DNA from: Bacteroidota bacterium
GTDB lineage: Bacteria; Bacteroidota; Ignavibacteria; Palsa-1295
Assembly (NCBI GenBank): GCA_025363505.1
Contig: JANYDV010000064.1
Span: 1 to 9,883 of the forward strand
DNA: 9,883 nt
Reading direction: 5' to 3'
A program made the translations under genes and the position numbers. Position 1 is the first letter of the stretch; every line of letters begins with the position of its first letter. The notes beneath the pieces were generated by a model, which was given only the letters and a program-made list of their open reading frames with translations, made no database searches and had not been told where the DNA came from. Positions 1 through 6,923 of the stretch are shown piece after piece.

Positions 1-159
1 TTGATGGGCTTCATCGAAGATGTCCGCGCCGATGGAGGAGATATGAAGTTTGCTCTCGTGCCCGAAAAAATTTATCATGTGCTTGATCTACTTGGCTTCC
101 CGGTCGTCTTTACAATTACCCCGACCATTGCCGAGGCGGTAGAATCATTTAATAAATAA
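1..159 (+). CDS. STAS-domain anti-sigma factor antagonist (C-terminal part)
   Basis: The open frame runs in from the left edge and ends at the TAA at 157-159, giving the last 52 residues. It reads as the second half of a STAS domain (SpoIIAA/RsbV family): a helix with Asp and Gly (MGFIEDVRADGGDMK), a strand (FALVPEKI), a helix and strand ending LLGFPVVFTI, then the usual closing helix (TIAEAVESF). The phosphorylatable serine of this family lies further upstream and is outside the window. In the family the unphosphorylated protein binds an anti-sigma kinase and releases the sigma factor. The next gene encodes such a kinase and overlaps this one by a single base (TAATG), so the two are very probably co-translated partners. 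The target sigma factor or effector is not visible here. Confidence 0.85.
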   Translation: MMGFIEDVRADGGDMKFALVPEKIYHVLDLLGFPVVFTITPTIAEAVESFNK

Positions 160-584
160 TGTCGCAAGAGTTTATTGAGATCCGTTCATTTGCTGCCGAT
201 ACTTCGGTGCTTGCGGAGCTACGTGCATTCGTGTGGCATTCCGGTGCGATGATGGGGCTTAGCGAAGAGACGCTCCGCAACATTGAACTTGCTGTTGATG
301 AAGCTGCGACCAATGTTATTCGGCATGTTGCCACTCACCATCCGACTGCCATAGGTTGTAGTTGTGGCACTGATCATAACCACTCCGAAGTAGTTATCGA
401 AATTTCTTGGGAAGCCGAAGAGCCATTTAATCCTACCCTTCCAAACAAAGATGACATTTCCAGAAGAATAGAAGCTCATGCACCGGGCGGACTCGGTATT
501 TTCTTGATGCACCATCTCGTCGATGAGATCAATTTTGATTTCAAAGATGGGAAATGTGTGGTGAGATTAACTAAACGAGTTTAA
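159..584 (+). CDS. RsbW/SpoIIAB-like anti-sigma factor, HATPase serine kinase
   Basis: A 141-residue protein, the usual size for a stand-alone GHKL/HATPase_c_2 anti-sigma kinase. The N-box is clear (ELAVDEAATNVIRH, residues 43-56, with Glu48 and Asn52 in the catalytic and Mg-binding places), and so is the glycine-rich G2 lid (GGLGIFLMHHLVDE, 110-123). The G1 box, normally DxGxxF, reads EAEEPF (85-90), so its Asp and Gly are both Glu. Family members bind a sigma factor or other target and phosphorylate a STAS antagonist. The gene overlaps the STAS gene by one base (start ATG at 159-161), with no Shine-Dalgarno-like sequence, which suggests translational coupling. Because G1 is altered, kinase activity or nucleotide affinity may be unusual. 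The family assignment is firm; activity and target are inferred or unknown. Confidence 0.88.
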   Translation: MSQEFIEIRSFAADTSVLAELRAFVWHSGAMMGLSEETLRNIELAVDEAATNVIRHVATHHPTAIGCSCGTDHNHSEVVIEISWEAEEPFNPTLPNKDDISRRIEAHAPGGLGIFLMHHLVDEINFDFKDGKCVVRLTKRV

Positions 585-640
585 TGATTCGATAACAACC
601 ACGCGGAAACTTTTCACTTCGTATTAATAGTTGTACGACT

Positions 641-774
641 GTTACTCATCAAGAACAGCCGAGGGACAGGCCCTGTGAAGCTGTAGCAACCGTTGGGGGA
701 AACTTCAAGTCAAGGTGCTAAATCCTGCCAAGATCATCTTCGAAGATGTGAAGGGAAAGATGAGCCGAAGTAAC
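641..774 (+). promoter_or_regulatory. SAM-I (S-box) riboswitch
   Basis: The S-box aptamer consensus is present in order. P1 is CTCATC (645-650) with GATGAG (759-764), and it can be extended by GTTAC (641-645) pairing with GTAAC (770-774) around a bulge. P2 is ACAGC (655-659) with GCTGT (680-684), enclosing the conserved GAGGGA and GGCCC/TGAA elements. These are followed by GCAACC (686-691), GGTGCTAA (714-721), TCCTGCC (723-729) and a P4 hairpin CATCT-TCGA-AGATG (735-748). SAM binding in this class stabilises P1 and favours a downstream terminator, and one follows at 811-839. The genes downstream (metB, metX, hom) are the expected regulon. I did not find an obvious antiterminator; the best candidate pairing is CCGAA (765-769) with TTCGG (800-804), which is weak evidence. 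A promoter just upstream must exist, but only a poor -7-like match (TAATAGTTG, 625-633) is visible. Confidence 0.95.
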
Positions 775-810
775 ACCTTAGGATATTTCATGATATTCTT
801 TCGGTGATAG

Positions 811-839
811 CCTATCGGTCGCTTCCCGATAGGTTTTTT
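811..839 (+). terminator. Riboswitch-controlled intrinsic terminator
   Basis: A perfect 8-bp stem, CCTATCGG (811-818) with CCGATAGG (826-833), closes a 7-base loop and is followed directly by six T (834-839). It lies 47 bases after the P1 helix of the SAM-I aptamer and 141 bases before the metB start, the right place for the expression platform. Expected behaviour is termination when SAM is bound. Confidence 0.92.
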
Positions 840-842
840 CGT

Positions 843-873
843 TTTATAGCGGCAAATTTAGCCCAGCTATAGA
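843..873 (+). other. Hairpin in the met leader downstream of the terminator
   Basis: TTTATAGC (843-850) pairs with GCTATAGA (866-873, one U-G pair), and GGC (851-853) with GCC (861-863), leaving a 2-base bulge (CA) and a 7-base loop: about 11 bp in all. No T-run follows, so it is not a terminator. It would exist only in read-through transcripts. The function is unknown; mRNA protection or part of the switch are possibilities. Confidence 0.5.
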
Positions 874-942
874 GCGAATGTCCTTTCGGAAAACGACTGT
901 AAACCTACCGACTCCGGTTTTTCCATTCTTGGCATAGTCTTG

Positions 943-963
943 ATGAGTAGAACTATTACTCAT
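943..963 (+). other. Hairpin just upstream of the metB start
   Basis: ATGAGTA (943-949) and TACTCAT (957-963) form a perfect 7-bp stem with a 7-base loop, ending 17 bases before the metB ATG and 9 bases before its weak AAGAG ribosome-binding candidate (973-977). The left arm contains an out-of-frame ATG. It could influence translation initiation, but this is inference from position. Confidence 0.4.
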
Positions 964-980
964 AATAATCGCAAGAGACT

Positions 981-2171
981 ATGCACATCGAGACTACCGC
1001 AATCCAAGCCACTACCCATACCGATTCCGAATATGGAAGCATCGGTACTCCACTATATCAAACTTCAAATTTCCGTTTCCGCGCACCTGGCGAAAGCACA
1101 GGATATGACTATACTCGAAGTGGCAATCCGACGCGTGCAACGCTCGAAAATGTTCTTGCCCAACTCGAAGGGGGCGAACGTGCAATTGCTGTCTCGACAG
1201 GAATGTCGGCGATCTCGACAGTGCTTGCACACTTCCCTGCTGGATCACATATCATTTGTACCCACGATTGTTATGGTGGAACAGCAAGATTATTAAACCA
1301 CCATAAAACAAGTGGCACCCTTGATGTTTCTTTCGTCGATCTTGGTGATCCGTCTCAACTTGAGAATTACATCACATCCAAAACGCGATGTCTTTGGATC
1401 GAAACTCCAAGCAATCCCTTGCTCGCTGTCGTTGATGTCTCTGCTCTTACGGAGATAGCCCATCGATATAATTTATTAGTATGTGTCGATAACACCTTCC
1501 TCTCTCCGTTTAATTTTAAACCATTCAAATTCGGCGCTGATATTGTCGTTCATTCCACAACCAAATGGCTCAATGGTCATTCAGATGTTGTCGGTGGTGC
1601 GATTATTGCAAAGACCAAAGAGCACGGTGATCGTTTTGCTTGGCTGGCGAATGCACTTGGTACAACAACAGGGGTGTTTGATAGCTGGCTTGTATTACGC
1701 GGCATCAAAACACTCGGCGTTCGTATGCGCCAACACGAAACAAATGCTCACGCCGTTGCGCAATATCTTTCTAAGCATCATGCAGTAAATGAAGTATTTT
1801 ATCCCGGTCTTGTTTCACACGCGACCCATCACATCGCAACAAAATTACTTGAAGGTTTTGGTGGAGTCATTAGTTTTCGTGTCAATGGTGGTATCAAAGA
1901 AGTAAATAAAATTCTCGCGGCAACAAAAATTTTTGCACTTGCTGAATCCTTGGGAGGTGTCGAATCACTTATCGAACATCCGGCTACAATGAGTCACGCC
2001 TCAATGGGTGATGAGCTCCGGGCAAACGCCGGTATCACCGATGATATAATACGTATCTCTATCGGTATCGAACACATAGACGATCTCCTCGCTGATCTTG
2101 AATACGCCTTGTCTTTGGTGAGTAGATCGCATTCTTATTCTCATTCATCTTTAGCAGAGGTAATATCATAA
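981..2171 (+). CDS. metB: Cystathionine gamma-synthase family PLP enzyme (MetB/MetZ type)
   Basis: A 396-residue Cys/Met-metabolism PLP-dependent enzyme. Visible landmarks are the substrate and phosphate-binding segment GYDYTRSGNPTR (41-52), STGMSA (72-77), ETPSNP (141-146), the cofactor Asp in CVDNT (Asp170), the Schiff-base lysine in STTKWLNGHSD (Lys195), and the late ESLGG/HPATMSHA segment. Family members replace the acyl group of an O-acylhomoserine with cysteine (giving cystathionine) or with sulfide (giving homocysteine). At 396 residues it matches CGS/MetZ rather than the longer (~430) O-acetylhomoserine sulfhydrylase MetY, but the sulfur donor cannot be settled by eye. An in-frame stop at 966-968 leaves ATG 981 as the only good start, with AAGAG at 973-977 unusually close. 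First gene of the SAM-riboswitch operon; it overlaps metX by one base. Confidence 0.92.
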   Translation: MHIETTAIQATTHTDSEYGSIGTPLYQTSNFRFRAPGESTGYDYTRSGNPTRATLENVLAQLEGGERAIAVSTGMSAISTVLAHFPAGSHIICTHDCYGGTARLLNHHKTSGTLDVSFVDLGDPSQLENYITSKTRCLWIETPSNPLLAVVDVSALTEIAHRYNLLVCVDNTFLSPFNFKPFKFGADIVVHSTTKWLNGHSDVVGGAIIAKTKEHGDRFAWLANALGTTTGVFDSWLVLRGIKTLGVRMRQHETNAHAVAQYLSKHHAVNEVFYPGLVSHATHHIATKLLEGFGGVISFRVNGGIKEVNKILAATKIFALAESLGGVESLIEHPATMSHASMGDELRANAGITDDIIRISIGIEHIDDLLADLEYALSLVSRSHSYSHSSLAEVIS

Positions 2172-3211
2172 TGACTCACGGACGATGCAACATCGGTGAT
2201 TTTAGTCTCGACTCCGGTCAAACGATTCGTGATGTCGAGATCGCCTATACTACTTCAGGGATACTTAATGATACCTGTTCAAATGTTGTCATGGTATTCC
2301 ATGCCCTCACCGGCAACGCCAACGCTCTCGAATGGTGGAATGATATTATTGGATCCGGCAAAGCAATTAATACCGATCAATATTTTGTGATCTGTTGTAA
2401 TTCGCTCGGCAGTTGTTATGGCTCGACAGGACCTGAAAGTATTAACCCCGCAACAGATATGCCTTATGGTAACAATTTTCCGAAGATCACTATCGGTGAT
2501 ATAGCTCGTTCGCAACTCAAAACACTCAAGCAGTTAAACATTGATCAGATACAAATCGGCATCGGGGGATCAATGGGTGCAATGGTCTTGCTTGAACTTG
2601 CATTGCTGGAAAAACGATTGTTCAAATCAATTATTTCTATTGCTTGTGGGGCTTCGCATACAGCGTGGCGTATAGCATTTAGCTCGATTATACGGAAAAC
2701 GATTGAGCAGTTTGCATCTCTTGACACCACCGGCTCCTTAGTAACAGGCATGAAACTTGCCCGTCAGATCGGAATGATCTCATACCGATCGAGCACAGAA
2801 TTTGAACAACGATTCGCAAGAGAAACACGTGATGATAAATTTGAAGTAGAACATTATCTTGAATATCAGGGAGAAAAGATCGCCAAACGGTTCTCACCTA
2901 TAAGTTACTTGCGCTTAACCGAGGCGATGGAATCGTTTAGTTTGACAAATAACAGATGTGCTGATCTGAGAGATGTACTGTCTGATTTCAAATCGGATGT
3001 TCTTTGTATCGGCATTGATTCTGACATCCTCTACCCTGAGCAAGAACTGCAACAATTTGCGTCTTTTTTTCCAAATGCTTCGTACAAAACGCTTTCAGCA
3101 ATTTACGGACATGATTCCTTTCTTGTCGCACAACAGGAGTTGGCAGCATTGCTCATTCCATTTATTTCCACACTTACACCAATACAACATTGTCAAGAGG
3201 CACTTCTATGA
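2171..3211 (+). CDS. metX: Homoserine O-acyltransferase (MetX)
   Basis: A 346-residue alpha/beta-hydrolase-fold acyltransferase that activates homoserine from an acyl-CoA, the committed step of methionine synthesis. The triad is visible: nucleophile Ser134 in the elbow GIGGSMGAM (130-138), Asp285 in GIDSDILYP, and His314 in YGHDSFL (312-318). HALTGNA (44-50), NSLGSCYGSTGPES (77-90) and YLRLTEAM (246-253) are typical MetX blocks. The elbow ends in Ala where GGSMGG is usual. Acetyl or succinyl specificity cannot be told by eye, since MetX members of both kinds are known. The start ATG (2171-2173) overlaps the metB stop (TAATG) and has a CAGAGG element at 2155-2160. Its TGA overlaps the hom ATG (ATGA), so all three genes are tightly coupled. 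Confidence 0.93.
   Translation: MTHGRCNIGDFSLDSGQTIRDVEIAYTTSGILNDTCSNVVMVFHALTGNANALEWWNDIIGSGKAINTDQYFVICCNSLGSCYGSTGPESINPATDMPYGNNFPKITIGDIARSQLKTLKQLNIDQIQIGIGGSMGAMVLLELALLEKRLFKSIISIACGASHTAWRIAFSSIIRKTIEQFASLDTTGSLVTGMKLARQIGMISYRSSTEFEQRFARETRDDKFEVEHYLEYQGEKIAKRFSPISYLRLTEAMESFSLTNNRCADLRDVLSDFKSDVLCIGIDSDILYPEQELQQFASFFPNASYKTLSAIYGHDSFLVAQQELAALLIPFISTLTPIQHCQEALL
3195..3200 (+). promoter_or_regulatory. Ribosome-binding site that decides the hom start
   Basis: AAGAGG sits seven bases before the ATG at 3208-3210, inside the end of metX. The hom frame is open further upstream and could begin at TTG 3190, but that start would lie before this site and has no such element of its own. 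ATG 3208 also forms the classic ATGA stop-start overlap with metX. Confidence 0.7.
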
Positions 3212-4242
3212 GCGAATTAGTATCTGAGCAATTCATTGACATCGCCGAAGAATCGTTCATCCCTAAACGTCTCGATAGACTTCGTATCGGAATGTTTGGT
3301 CTGGGTGTGGTCGGCAGTGGCGTCTGGCGTGTGCTTCGCGAAAAGCGAAATGAATTTGCATACCGTTTTGGTATTGATGTCACTATCGAGCGAGTCTGTG
3401 TTCGTGATGGGTCGAAAGACCGAGAAGTCGATCTGCCGATTGATCTGATTACTCTCAATCCTGCAGATATACTTGAAGATGAATCCATTGATGTTGTCAT
3501 TGAGTTGATGGGCGGTCGCTATGAAGCACAGACGGTGATCGAAGCTGCGCTCAAAGCAAGGAAGCATACCATCACGGCTAATAAATTATTGCTTGCTTAT
3601 GAGTTGCCACGTTTACGAACGCTTGCTGAACGGAACGGAGTTAATCTTCACTACAGTGCATCCGTTTGTGGAAGCGTACCTGTACTGAGGGCGTTGGATA
3701 ATCACCGTAGCGGAGATTCGATCGAAGCTATTCGAGGAATCGTAAATGGCTCGACCAATTTTATTCTTTCGAGTATGACATCCTCGGGTCTGAGTTATAA
3801 CGAAGCTCTTCTCCTTGCACGTGAGAAAGGTTTTCTTGAAGCTGACCCGACTTTGGATGTCTCAGGACAAGATGCGGCACAAAAACTTTCGGTGCTTATC
3901 TATCACGCGTTCGGGCTACACATGACACCCGACGTGATCGAAACAGATGGTATAGAAGGCATTACTTCACAACGCATTGCAACTGAATTATCAAATGGTA
4001 AGGTGATCAAGCTCATTGCTGAAGCTTCTTTGGATGCCCATGGTAAGCTCAACGCTCATGTAGCGCTACAAGCTATTGCTCGCGAGCATCTCTTCGCTTC
4101 GACTCGTGATGAATTTAATGCATTAGAAATAACAGCTCGCCACGCCGGACCACAAATTCTTTATGGCAAGGGTGCGGGAAGTTTTCCGACAGCTTCGGCA
4201 GTGATCGGAGATGTTGTAGAATTGTTACGCGAACAACTGTAA
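3208..4242 (+). CDS. hom: Homoserine dehydrogenase, short form without ACT domain
   Basis: With the ATG at 3208 the protein has 344 residues. It reduces aspartate semialdehyde to homoserine with NAD(P)H. The Rossmann nucleotide loop is GLGVVGSG (31-38); TANK (123-126) is the cofactor-domain lysine motif; the substrate region contains GIVNGSTNFI (177-186), EADPTLDVSG (211-220) and the catalytic Asp222/Lys226 in DAAQK; the closing block GKGAGSFPTASAV (320-332) is characteristic. Many bacterial enzymes run to ~430 residues and end in an ACT domain for threonine feedback; here the protein stops right after the catalytic domain, so that control is absent. With metX and metB this gives homoserine synthesis, activation and sulfur addition under one SAM riboswitch. 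A second, threonine-regulated enzyme may exist elsewhere in the genome (inference). There are only two bases to the convergent gene that follows. Confidence 0.93.
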   Translation: MSELVSEQFIDIAEESFIPKRLDRLRIGMFGLGVVGSGVWRVLREKRNEFAYRFGIDVTIERVCVRDGSKDREVDLPIDLITLNPADILEDESIDVVIELMGGRYEAQTVIEAALKARKHTITANKLLLAYELPRLRTLAERNGVNLHYSASVCGSVPVLRALDNHRSGDSIEAIRGIVNGSTNFILSSMTSSGLSYNEALLLAREKGFLEADPTLDVSGQDAAQKLSVLIYHAFGLHMTPDVIETDGIEGITSQRIATELSNGKVIKLIAEASLDAHGKLNAHVALQAIAREHLFASTRDEFNALEITARHAGPQILYGKGAGSFPTASAVIGDVVELLREQL

Positions 4243-4244
4243 AA

Positions 4245-4451
4245 CTAATCTTCGATTACTTGTTCGAAGAAGCTCCGATCAGCTTTGCAATTCGGACAAG
4301 TATCAGGGAGTTTCGATATTTCATCAAGATGAAATATCTCCCCACAATTAGTGCACTTCCAGATCAGTACCATCCCTGCCGTTCGGGTTTCAGGTGGTGG
4401 GACTTGTATATGTAGCGTTTCTTTCGGTGTCGGTGTTGGAGTCGTGTCCAT
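4245..4451 (-). CDS. Small rubredoxin-like zinc-ribbon protein
   Basis: A 68-residue protein with a Pro/Thr-rich, probably disordered N-terminus (residues 1-25) and a compact C-terminal metal site: WKCTNCGEIF (31-40) and DTCPNCKADRSFFE (50-63), giving CxxC-x15-CxxC with Cys33, 36, 52 and 55. The spacing and the aromatic and charged residues after the second pair resemble the rubredoxin-like domain at the end of rubrerythrins, so it may bind Fe or Zn. No rubrerythrin diiron domain or partner gene lies next to it, so an electron-transfer role is only a possibility. The gene lies 32 bases downstream, in its own direction, from the L,D-transpeptidase gene; co-transcription is possible. Its 3' end is two bases from hom on the other strand. 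Confidence 0.72.
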   Translation of the reverse strand: MDTTPTPTPKETLHIQVPPPETRTAGMVLIWKCTNCGEIFHLDEISKLPDTCPNCKADRSFFEQVIED

Positions 4452-4483
4452 GGTTATATGCTGCTTAATATATCTATATATAG

Positions 4484-5374
4484 TTATTGAGCTTTAGATA
4501 GTTTCGAGGTATTGGATATCAAATATTTCCCTATTACTTCCTTCAATTCCTCCGGCGAAATCGTCGTTGCCGACGGATCAACAAGCAACCGTTTCCATGG
4601 AGGGGTCTTCCCATAGGAATACTCACCAAATACAATAACTGCTGTGCCTGGTGACGCAACGGTTTTCCTATTGGATGAGAGTGTCCATTGATCTGCCCAA
4701 TCATAAATCCATTTTGCATCTCCTGCCAGCAACCTCACACAACTGTGACTTGCAGGATAACCCGGCAATTCATATTCGTGGAGAGAAATGCCTTCGAGGT
4801 TGTCAATATTAAAATTCCATTTCAATACCCAATCTCCATCAACGGTACTATGTGTTTCTTCCGCTTTCCAATTTGTATGGTAGATCCCATCCGGTGTCGG
4901 AGTTTTTTTCTTTCCGGTGCTGGTCGGACCCCATTTTACTAATACGCCATTCTCATAAGTCGCGAATGCTTGTACTCGACGTGAGACCAGTATTAATTTT
5001 TTATTCGAGTCAATCCCGGAAATACGAGATGGGAACGGAGAGTACTCAAGCTCAGTCCCTGCATGAGCCGGCAACAAGATGGTATCGCCTAATTTGAGAT
5101 GTCGAAGATCACGACGATTGATTTTGAGTACCATCAGCATTTGTTCGGCACCCAACTCTGTTGCAAGGTTTGATAGTGCTTTTGCATCCTCAATATAAAA
5201 AGGTTTATATAAAACACTTCGTTGTTTTATTGTATCCTTTGTAAGCGCAGTAACCTGAATTGGGTTTGGCTCCTGTTTAATATTTTTTGAGCATGAAACG
5301 ATGAACGTTGATTGATAAAATATTCCGATTAATAAAATGAGTTTGGAGGTGGTGTGCCTAGACCTACTGAGCAT
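4484..5374 (-). CDS. L,D-transpeptidase (YkuD) lipoprotein with LysM-like region
   Basis: A 296-residue protein. The N-terminus is basic, then hydrophobic (KLILLIGIFYQSTF), then a lipobox-like IVSC with Cys28, so it is probably a lipoprotein anchored in the envelope. Residues ~60-102 (ALSNLATELGAEQ ... KINRRDL ... LKLGDTILLP) look like a LysM-type peptidoglycan-binding unit. The YkuD catalytic domain spans ~125-250, with TPTPDGIYHTNWK (158-170), His199 (SLHEYELPG) and the active-site motif SHSCVRL (His210, Cys212, Arg214); the usual motif is SHGC, and SHSC is a known variant. Members make 3-3 peptide cross-links in the cell wall or attach proteins to it. Start ATG is at 5372-5374. The divergent secreted protein gene begins 89 bases away, so the promoters of the two face apart. 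Confidence 0.9.
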   Translation of the reverse strand: MLSRSRHTTSKLILLIGIFYQSTFIVSCSKNIKQEPNPIQVTALTKDTIKQRSVLYKPFYIEDAKALSNLATELGAEQMLMVLKINRRDLRHLKLGDTILLPAHAGTELEYSPFPSRISGIDSNKKLILVSRRVQAFATYENGVLVKWGPTSTGKKKTPTPDGIYHTNWKAEETHSTVDGDWVLKWNFNIDNLEGISLHEYELPGYPASHSCVRLLAGDAKWIYDWADQWTLSSNRKTVASPGTAVIVFGEYSYGKTPPWKRLLVDPSATTISPEELKEVIGKYLISNTSKLSKAQ

Positions 5375-5433
5375 TAATTTAGTTGGAATGTGTTATTATC
5401 TATGTATAGACACCAAACCCCCAAGTATCGTTG

Positions 5434-5441
5434 TATCTTTG
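5434..5441 (+). promoter_or_regulatory. Bacteroidota-type -7 promoter element
   Basis: TATCTTTG matches the Bacteroidota -7 consensus TAnnTTTG exactly and lies 22 bases before the ATG at 5464. No convincing TTG appears at the matching -33 position. If real, it rules out any translation start upstream of 5464 (the frame is open back to TTG 5431). Confidence 0.45.
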
Positions 5442-5463
5442 TAATTATTTTCTTTTCATAACT

Positions 5464-6918
5464 ATGCGCACATCATTACTTATTCTCACTCTGTTAATCG
5501 GGGCTGCAACACCTGAAATCTTACTCGCCCAAACCGGGAGCTTATATGGCGGAACCGGTAATCAATATGGCTATCGTGTGAAATCTACCCGTGATGGGGG
5601 TTTTATTGTTGCCGGTGGTACTGATGCAAAAGGTGCGGGAAGTACTGATTATTGGGTCATGCGTTTTGATAACCATGCACAACCATTATGGGATTCAGCC
5701 TACGGCAGAGTCGTCTATGACAATCTGTGGTCTATCGAACCGACATCGGATAATGGCGCTCTGATAGCCGGTTTTAGTGGTATTCAAAATTCCGGAACAG
5801 AAGAAGCATTAATGTATAAGATCGACTCCGTTGGTCGTGTTGTCAAAAAGATCGAAGTCGATTATAGCCTTGCCGACCATGCTCATTGGTTTAAACAAAT
5901 GAACGACGGTAATTATTATTGGGCTGGACACACCGATTCAAAAGGCGACCCACAAGGCGATATGATTCTTCAGAAACTTGATAAATCTTTCAACCTCGTT
6001 TGGGAAAAAACTTATGATTTTGGTTCATCTGAACATTGTCACGCCGGTGCTATTGCCCACGACAATGGATGTATGCTTATTGGACATACGACCATAAACA
6101 GTCGTGAGAAATTTTATGCCGTCAGAACAGATACTCTCGGAAAAGTGATGTGGCAAAAGTCATATAGCAGCGACCCTAGTGTCCACGACTCGCCTTATGA
6201 TGTGCTTGCAACAATCGAAGGCAACTTTGCTTTTTTCGGCGGCTCTCAATTTGACAGTTCAACCATGTGGCTCTTGGTGGTCGATTCGATAGGTAACCCA
6301 GTCATTGACAAGCATTTTGCCATCGGGCAAAGTTTTTGCTGGTCGGGTGTACAGACCAGCGACAGCGGTTTTGCTTTGATCGGTGTATCACAAAAAAATG
6401 GCGGAAATCAAAAGATGTATATCGTTAAAACTGATAAAAAAGGAAACCGCCAGTGGGAAAAAACATATGGGAACGGTGCTGGTGATGAAGCCTTAAGCAT
6501 TATTCAGCGCGGCAACCAATATGTTGCCGTCGGTGATGGGCTTGACAATCAAGGGAATGCTGATCTTTGGGTGATTGTAATGGATTCTGTTGGGAATCTC
6601 ACCACGTTCGACACATCACACGCTTCTGTTAATAGCAGATCATATTCATACGAAAATGGCACTCGTCTTGATCAAAACTTTCCGAACCCAAGCAATACTT
6701 CTACTACGATCGGCTTTACCCTTACTAACAATGATCGTGTAGCGATTAACATTCTCTCAGCCGACGGAGCGTTAGTATTCAAAGCTTACGAACGTTCTGC
6801 CGAAGTTGGACAGCATTATATAAATGTTAATACCACGAACCTCGCCAGCGGTACATACTATTACCAATTAAAAACATCAGCGACAACCATCACCAGACCG
6901 ATGATGGTCGTGCGATAA
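5464..6918 (+). CDS. Secreted seven-repeat (propeller-like) protein with T9SS sorting domain
   Basis: Taken from the ATG at 5464 the protein has 484 residues. Residues 1-23 are a signal peptide ending LLAQ. Seven repeats of about 50 residues follow: the DGG/DNG-type turn recurs at Gly45, 98, 149, 202, 253, 302 and 350, each followed by a strand (FIVAG, ALIAG, YYWAG, CMLIG, FAFFG, FALIG, YVAVG), a second strand, a DxxG turn and usually W..xYG. Seven even blades suggest a seven-bladed beta-propeller. Residues 402-484 are a type A T9SS sorting domain (LDQNFPNPSN ... LASGTYYYQL ... RPMMVVR), which in this phylum sends proteins through the type IX system to the surface or medium and is usually removed. 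No catalytic motif is visible, so ligand or binding role is unknown. Start at 5464 is preferred because upstream residues would precede the signal peptide and overlap a promoter element. Confidence 0.88.
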   Translation: MRTSLLILTLLIGAATPEILLAQTGSLYGGTGNQYGYRVKSTRDGGFIVAGGTDAKGAGSTDYWVMRFDNHAQPLWDSAYGRVVYDNLWSIEPTSDNGALIAGFSGIQNSGTEEALMYKIDSVGRVVKKIEVDYSLADHAHWFKQMNDGNYYWAGHTDSKGDPQGDMILQKLDKSFNLVWEKTYDFGSSEHCHAGAIAHDNGCMLIGHTTINSREKFYAVRTDTLGKVMWQKSYSSDPSVHDSPYDVLATIEGNFAFFGGSQFDSSTMWLLVVDSIGNPVIDKHFAIGQSFCWSGVQTSDSGFALIGVSQKNGGNQKMYIVKTDKKGNRQWEKTYGNGAGDEALSIIQRGNQYVAVGDGLDNQGNADLWVIVMDSVGNLTTFDTSHASVNSRSYSYENGTRLDQNFPNPSNTSTTIGFTLTNNDRVAINILSADGALVFKAYERSAEVGQHYINVNTTNLASGTYYYQLKTSATTITRPMMVVR

Positions 6919-6923
6919 AAGTA

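Noticed and set aside
901..922. AAACC...GGTTTTT as a second terminator in the met leader.
   Set aside because: Only a five-base stem with a ten-base loop; much weaker than the terminator at 811-839.
940..1296. A 118-residue plus-strand open frame starting just before metB.
   Set aside because: It overlaps metB in another frame, lacks any recognisable domain, and has a composition typical of an out-of-frame reading. metB in this region is unmistakable.
3190..3207. TTG start for hom, adding six residues.
   Set aside because: ATG 3208 has an AAGAGG site seven bases upstream and an ATGA overlap with metX; the TTG has neither.
4474..4483. AT-rich palindrome CTATATATAG between the zinc-ribbon and L,D-transpeptidase genes.
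   Set aside because: Too short and too AT-rich to separate from chance, with no T-run or partner site.
5431..5463. TTG start for the secreted protein, adding eleven residues.
   Set aside because: It would overlap a TATCTTTG promoter element and place extra residues before a normal signal peptide.
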